A stretch of DNA of 8,044 nucleotides from Spirochaetia bacterium (GTDB lineage Bacteria > Spirochaetota > UBA12135). The stretch lies in NCBI GenBank assembly GCA_003497555.1, contig DNNS01000183.1, positions 1 through 8,044 on the forward strand. The letters are read 5' to 3'. The position numbers were made by a program, and so were the translations under genes. The notes beneath the pieces were generated by a model. The model was given only the letters and a program-made list of their open reading frames with translations, searched no databases and was not told where the DNA came from. This document shows positions 6,675-8,044 of the stretch, one piece after another (positions within the stretch are counted from its first letter, which is position 1; every line of letters begins with the position of its first letter).

Positions 6675-7980
6675 AATAACTGCCGCCTGTTTTTTCAATT
6701 TCCGCTTTTGCCAGTCGCATTTCAAAAAGATATGATGCATAATTAATTTGCGCCTGGGAAAAAGCTTTTTGCGCGTCCATGAGCTCTATACTTGTAGCCA
6801 GAGAATCCACATAACGTTTTTCAAACAACTCGAGACTTTTACGCGCCTGTTCTATGCTTTTTTCTGCAAATAAAATGTTTTTTTTTGCAGATTCATATTT
6901 TAAACAGGCAGATTCCATTTCCAGTTTTTTTTGCCGGACAAGCCAATCCTTATATGATTTTATTTCCGCCTGGCGCTCCCTGGCCTGATTGACCTCTGAT
7001 CTGGTTTTAATCCAGCCCAGGATATTAAAATCAACTGCCGCTCCGATATACCAGTCTGTATTGCCCTCTGATAAACGGGCGAACTCGTAGCCGTACCTTC
7101 CGCGGATACGAGCCTGGGGAAAATAGCCGCTTTTTGCAGTTTTAACCAGCTCCTCCGCTTCTTTCAGATTTTTGGTTATCTTTAAAATCTCTGAATTATT
7201 GGAAATTGCCAATGCTGTATTTTTTCCGGAATTCTCATTTTGCGGTGAATCAAGAATCTCAAAAGCATTGCCCGCATCAAGACCCATGACGTTAATCAGC
7301 GCTTTCCCGGCTATTTCGTAACTTGTCTGCGCTGTAATTAATTCCTGTTTTATTTCATTAAGATACACTTCCAGGCGTAAAAGTGTTTCTTCTCTGGGGA
7401 GTTTTGTGCGCTTGTTCAGATCAAAAGCTGTTTTATAGGAAAGTTCAGCATATTTAAGTATATCCTTTTTGCTATTTAAAATATCCCGGGTAAAAAGCTG
7501 TTTAAAATAGGCTGTTTTAACCATAAAAATAATTTCTTCTCTGGCTGCAATAAATTCCAGTTCTGCCGCGTCCACAGCCAATTCCGCCGATTTACGCCTG
7601 GAGATTATTCCTCCGCCTGCAAACAAAGTCTGCGAAATTCCCATAAACAGCTGAAAATCATTATTATCACCGCCGAGATAGCTTTTCTTTGCCTGCGGTA
7701 CATCGGACAATCTGTCATAACTTGCAGTTGATTCCATGCGGGGCAGTATTTCTGCTTTAACAGCTTTTAATTTTTCTTTCTTTTGACCGGTTTTATGTTT
7801 ATAAATATTTAATCCGGGATGATTATTAATCGCTATGGTTATGCAATCATCCAGCGAATATGCTTTTTGCTTATTGCCCGTATCCTGCCCAAATGCTGCC
7901 AGACAGATTATCAGAGTTAAAAAAAATACTCCAAGTTTCCCATGCAGTTTTACTCTGAATTTATGATATTTATTCATCAT
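6661..7980 (-). CDS. TolC-family outer membrane efflux protein
   Basis: This outer-membrane channel subunit would trimerise into a barrel plus periplasmic alpha-helical tunnel and dock with the RND pump encoded next. Starting at 7980 it has 439 residues, the usual size. A signal peptide is visible: a basic n-region (KYHKFRVKLHGK), a hydrophobic core LGVFFLTLIICLAAFG (16-31), and probable cleavage near 31-32; no lipobox is seen. The first OEP half opens with YSLDDCITIAINNHPG (41-56) and has QTLFAGG at 117-123. The second half contains DWYIGAAVDFNILGW (309-323) and the long helix TSIELMDAQKAFSQAQ (396-411). The frame is open to the window edge with an ATG at 8040. I chose the tandem ATGATG at 7980/7977 because it directly precedes the signal peptide and overlaps the preceding gene's stop. 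No strong Shine-Dalgarno is seen there, consistent with coupled translation. The family is certain, the exact start less so. Confidence 0.9.
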   Translation of the reverse strand: MMNKYHKFRVKLHGKLGVFFLTLIICLAAFGQDTGNKQKAYSLDDCITIAINNHPGLNIYKHKTGQKKEKLKAVKAEILPRMESTASYDRLSDVPQAKKSYLGGDNNDFQLFMGISQTLFAGGGIISRRKSAELAVDAAELEFIAAREEIIFMVKTAYFKQLFTRDILNSKKDILKYAELSYKTAFDLNKRTKLPREETLLRLEVYLNEIKQELITAQTSYEIAGKALINVMGLDAGNAFEILDSPQNENSGKNTALAISNNSEILKITKNLKEAEELVKTAKSGYFPQARIRGRYGYEFARLSEGNTDWYIGAAVDFNILGWIKTRSEVNQARERQAEIKSYKDWLVRQKKLEMESACLKYESAKKNILFAEKSIEQARKSLELFEKRYVDSLATSIELMDAQKAFSQAQINYASYLFEMRLAKAEIEKTGGSYYDIK

Positions 7981-8044
7981 TACATTCACTGCTGCATTCT
8001 TTAATAACCGGCAATAATACTTTGTTGTGATAGCGTTCATTTGC
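7970..8044 (-). CDS. C-terminal tail of an unidentified upstream gene (partial)
   Basis: On the minus strand the frame beginning at 8044 is open for 24 codons and ends with TAA at 7972-7970, inside the tolC start region (ATGATGAATAA). The tail reads ANERYHNKVLLPVIKEC and then a short acidic end. An overlap of this kind matches the tolC-RND junction, so I take it as the last part of a gene in the same operon. The tail is charged and helix-like. It lacks the glycine-rich beta strands usual at the end of periplasmic adaptors, so a regulator (for example TetR-like) may be likelier than an adaptor. The family cannot be decided from 24 residues, and a chance open frame is not excluded. Confidence 0.5.
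   Translation of the reverse strand, partial: ANERYHNKVLLPVIKECSSECNDE

Noticed and set aside
7903..7980. Lipoprotein signal in the TolC-like protein (Cys in LIIC)
   Set aside because: The residues before the Cys do not fit a lipobox; an ordinary signal peptide ending near AFG is more likely.

Overview
The window is a stretch of moderately AT-rich bacterial chromosome with long A/T runs in the gaps and dense, operon-style packing. A complete RND pump gene next to a TolC-type outer-membrane channel gene means a Gram-negative (diderm) cell envelope. The KDG kinase and KDPG aldolase resemble the forms I associate with anaerobic, polysaccharide-using lineages such as Spirochaetota and Bacteroidota-like gut bacteria. 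That placement is a weak impression and no phylum is established. I see no tRNA, rRNA, insertion sequence, CRISPR array or phage gene.

Layout. Positions 3-1475 (+) carry the 3' part of a COG2509-type FAD-dependent dehydrogenase whose true start lies left of the window. It converges on the sugar-acid operon across a 156-base gap (1476-1631). On the minus strand, eda (3423 to 2749) and kdgK (2732 to 1632) form a two-gene operon with a near-consensus sigma70-type promoter at 3454-3482. A 188-base gap (3424-3611) follows. Beyond it, also on the minus strand, lies an efflux operon read as: tail of an unidentified gene (8044 to 7970), a tolC-like gene (to 6661), then an RND transporter gene (6674 to 3612). 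Each gene of this operon overlaps the next by a few bases.

How the genes work together. KdgK phosphorylates 2-keto-3-deoxygluconate to KDPG, and Eda splits KDPG into pyruvate and glyceraldehyde-3-phosphate, so the pair is the lower part of hexuronate/pectin-type catabolism. The RND pump and the TolC-like channel would form a tripartite exporter, but the periplasmic adaptor it needs is not in the window.

Most unusual part. The 188-base gap is not empty. On the plus strand, divergent from eda, it holds a 30-codon hydrophobic ORF (3499-3591) with a well-placed Shine-Dalgarno GAGGT. A terminator-like hairpin plus U-run (3577-3620) follows. The hairpin loop carries an 8-base perfect complement of the Shine-Dalgarno region. 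This arrangement resembles structured small-toxin mRNAs, but that reading is an inference from sequence alone.
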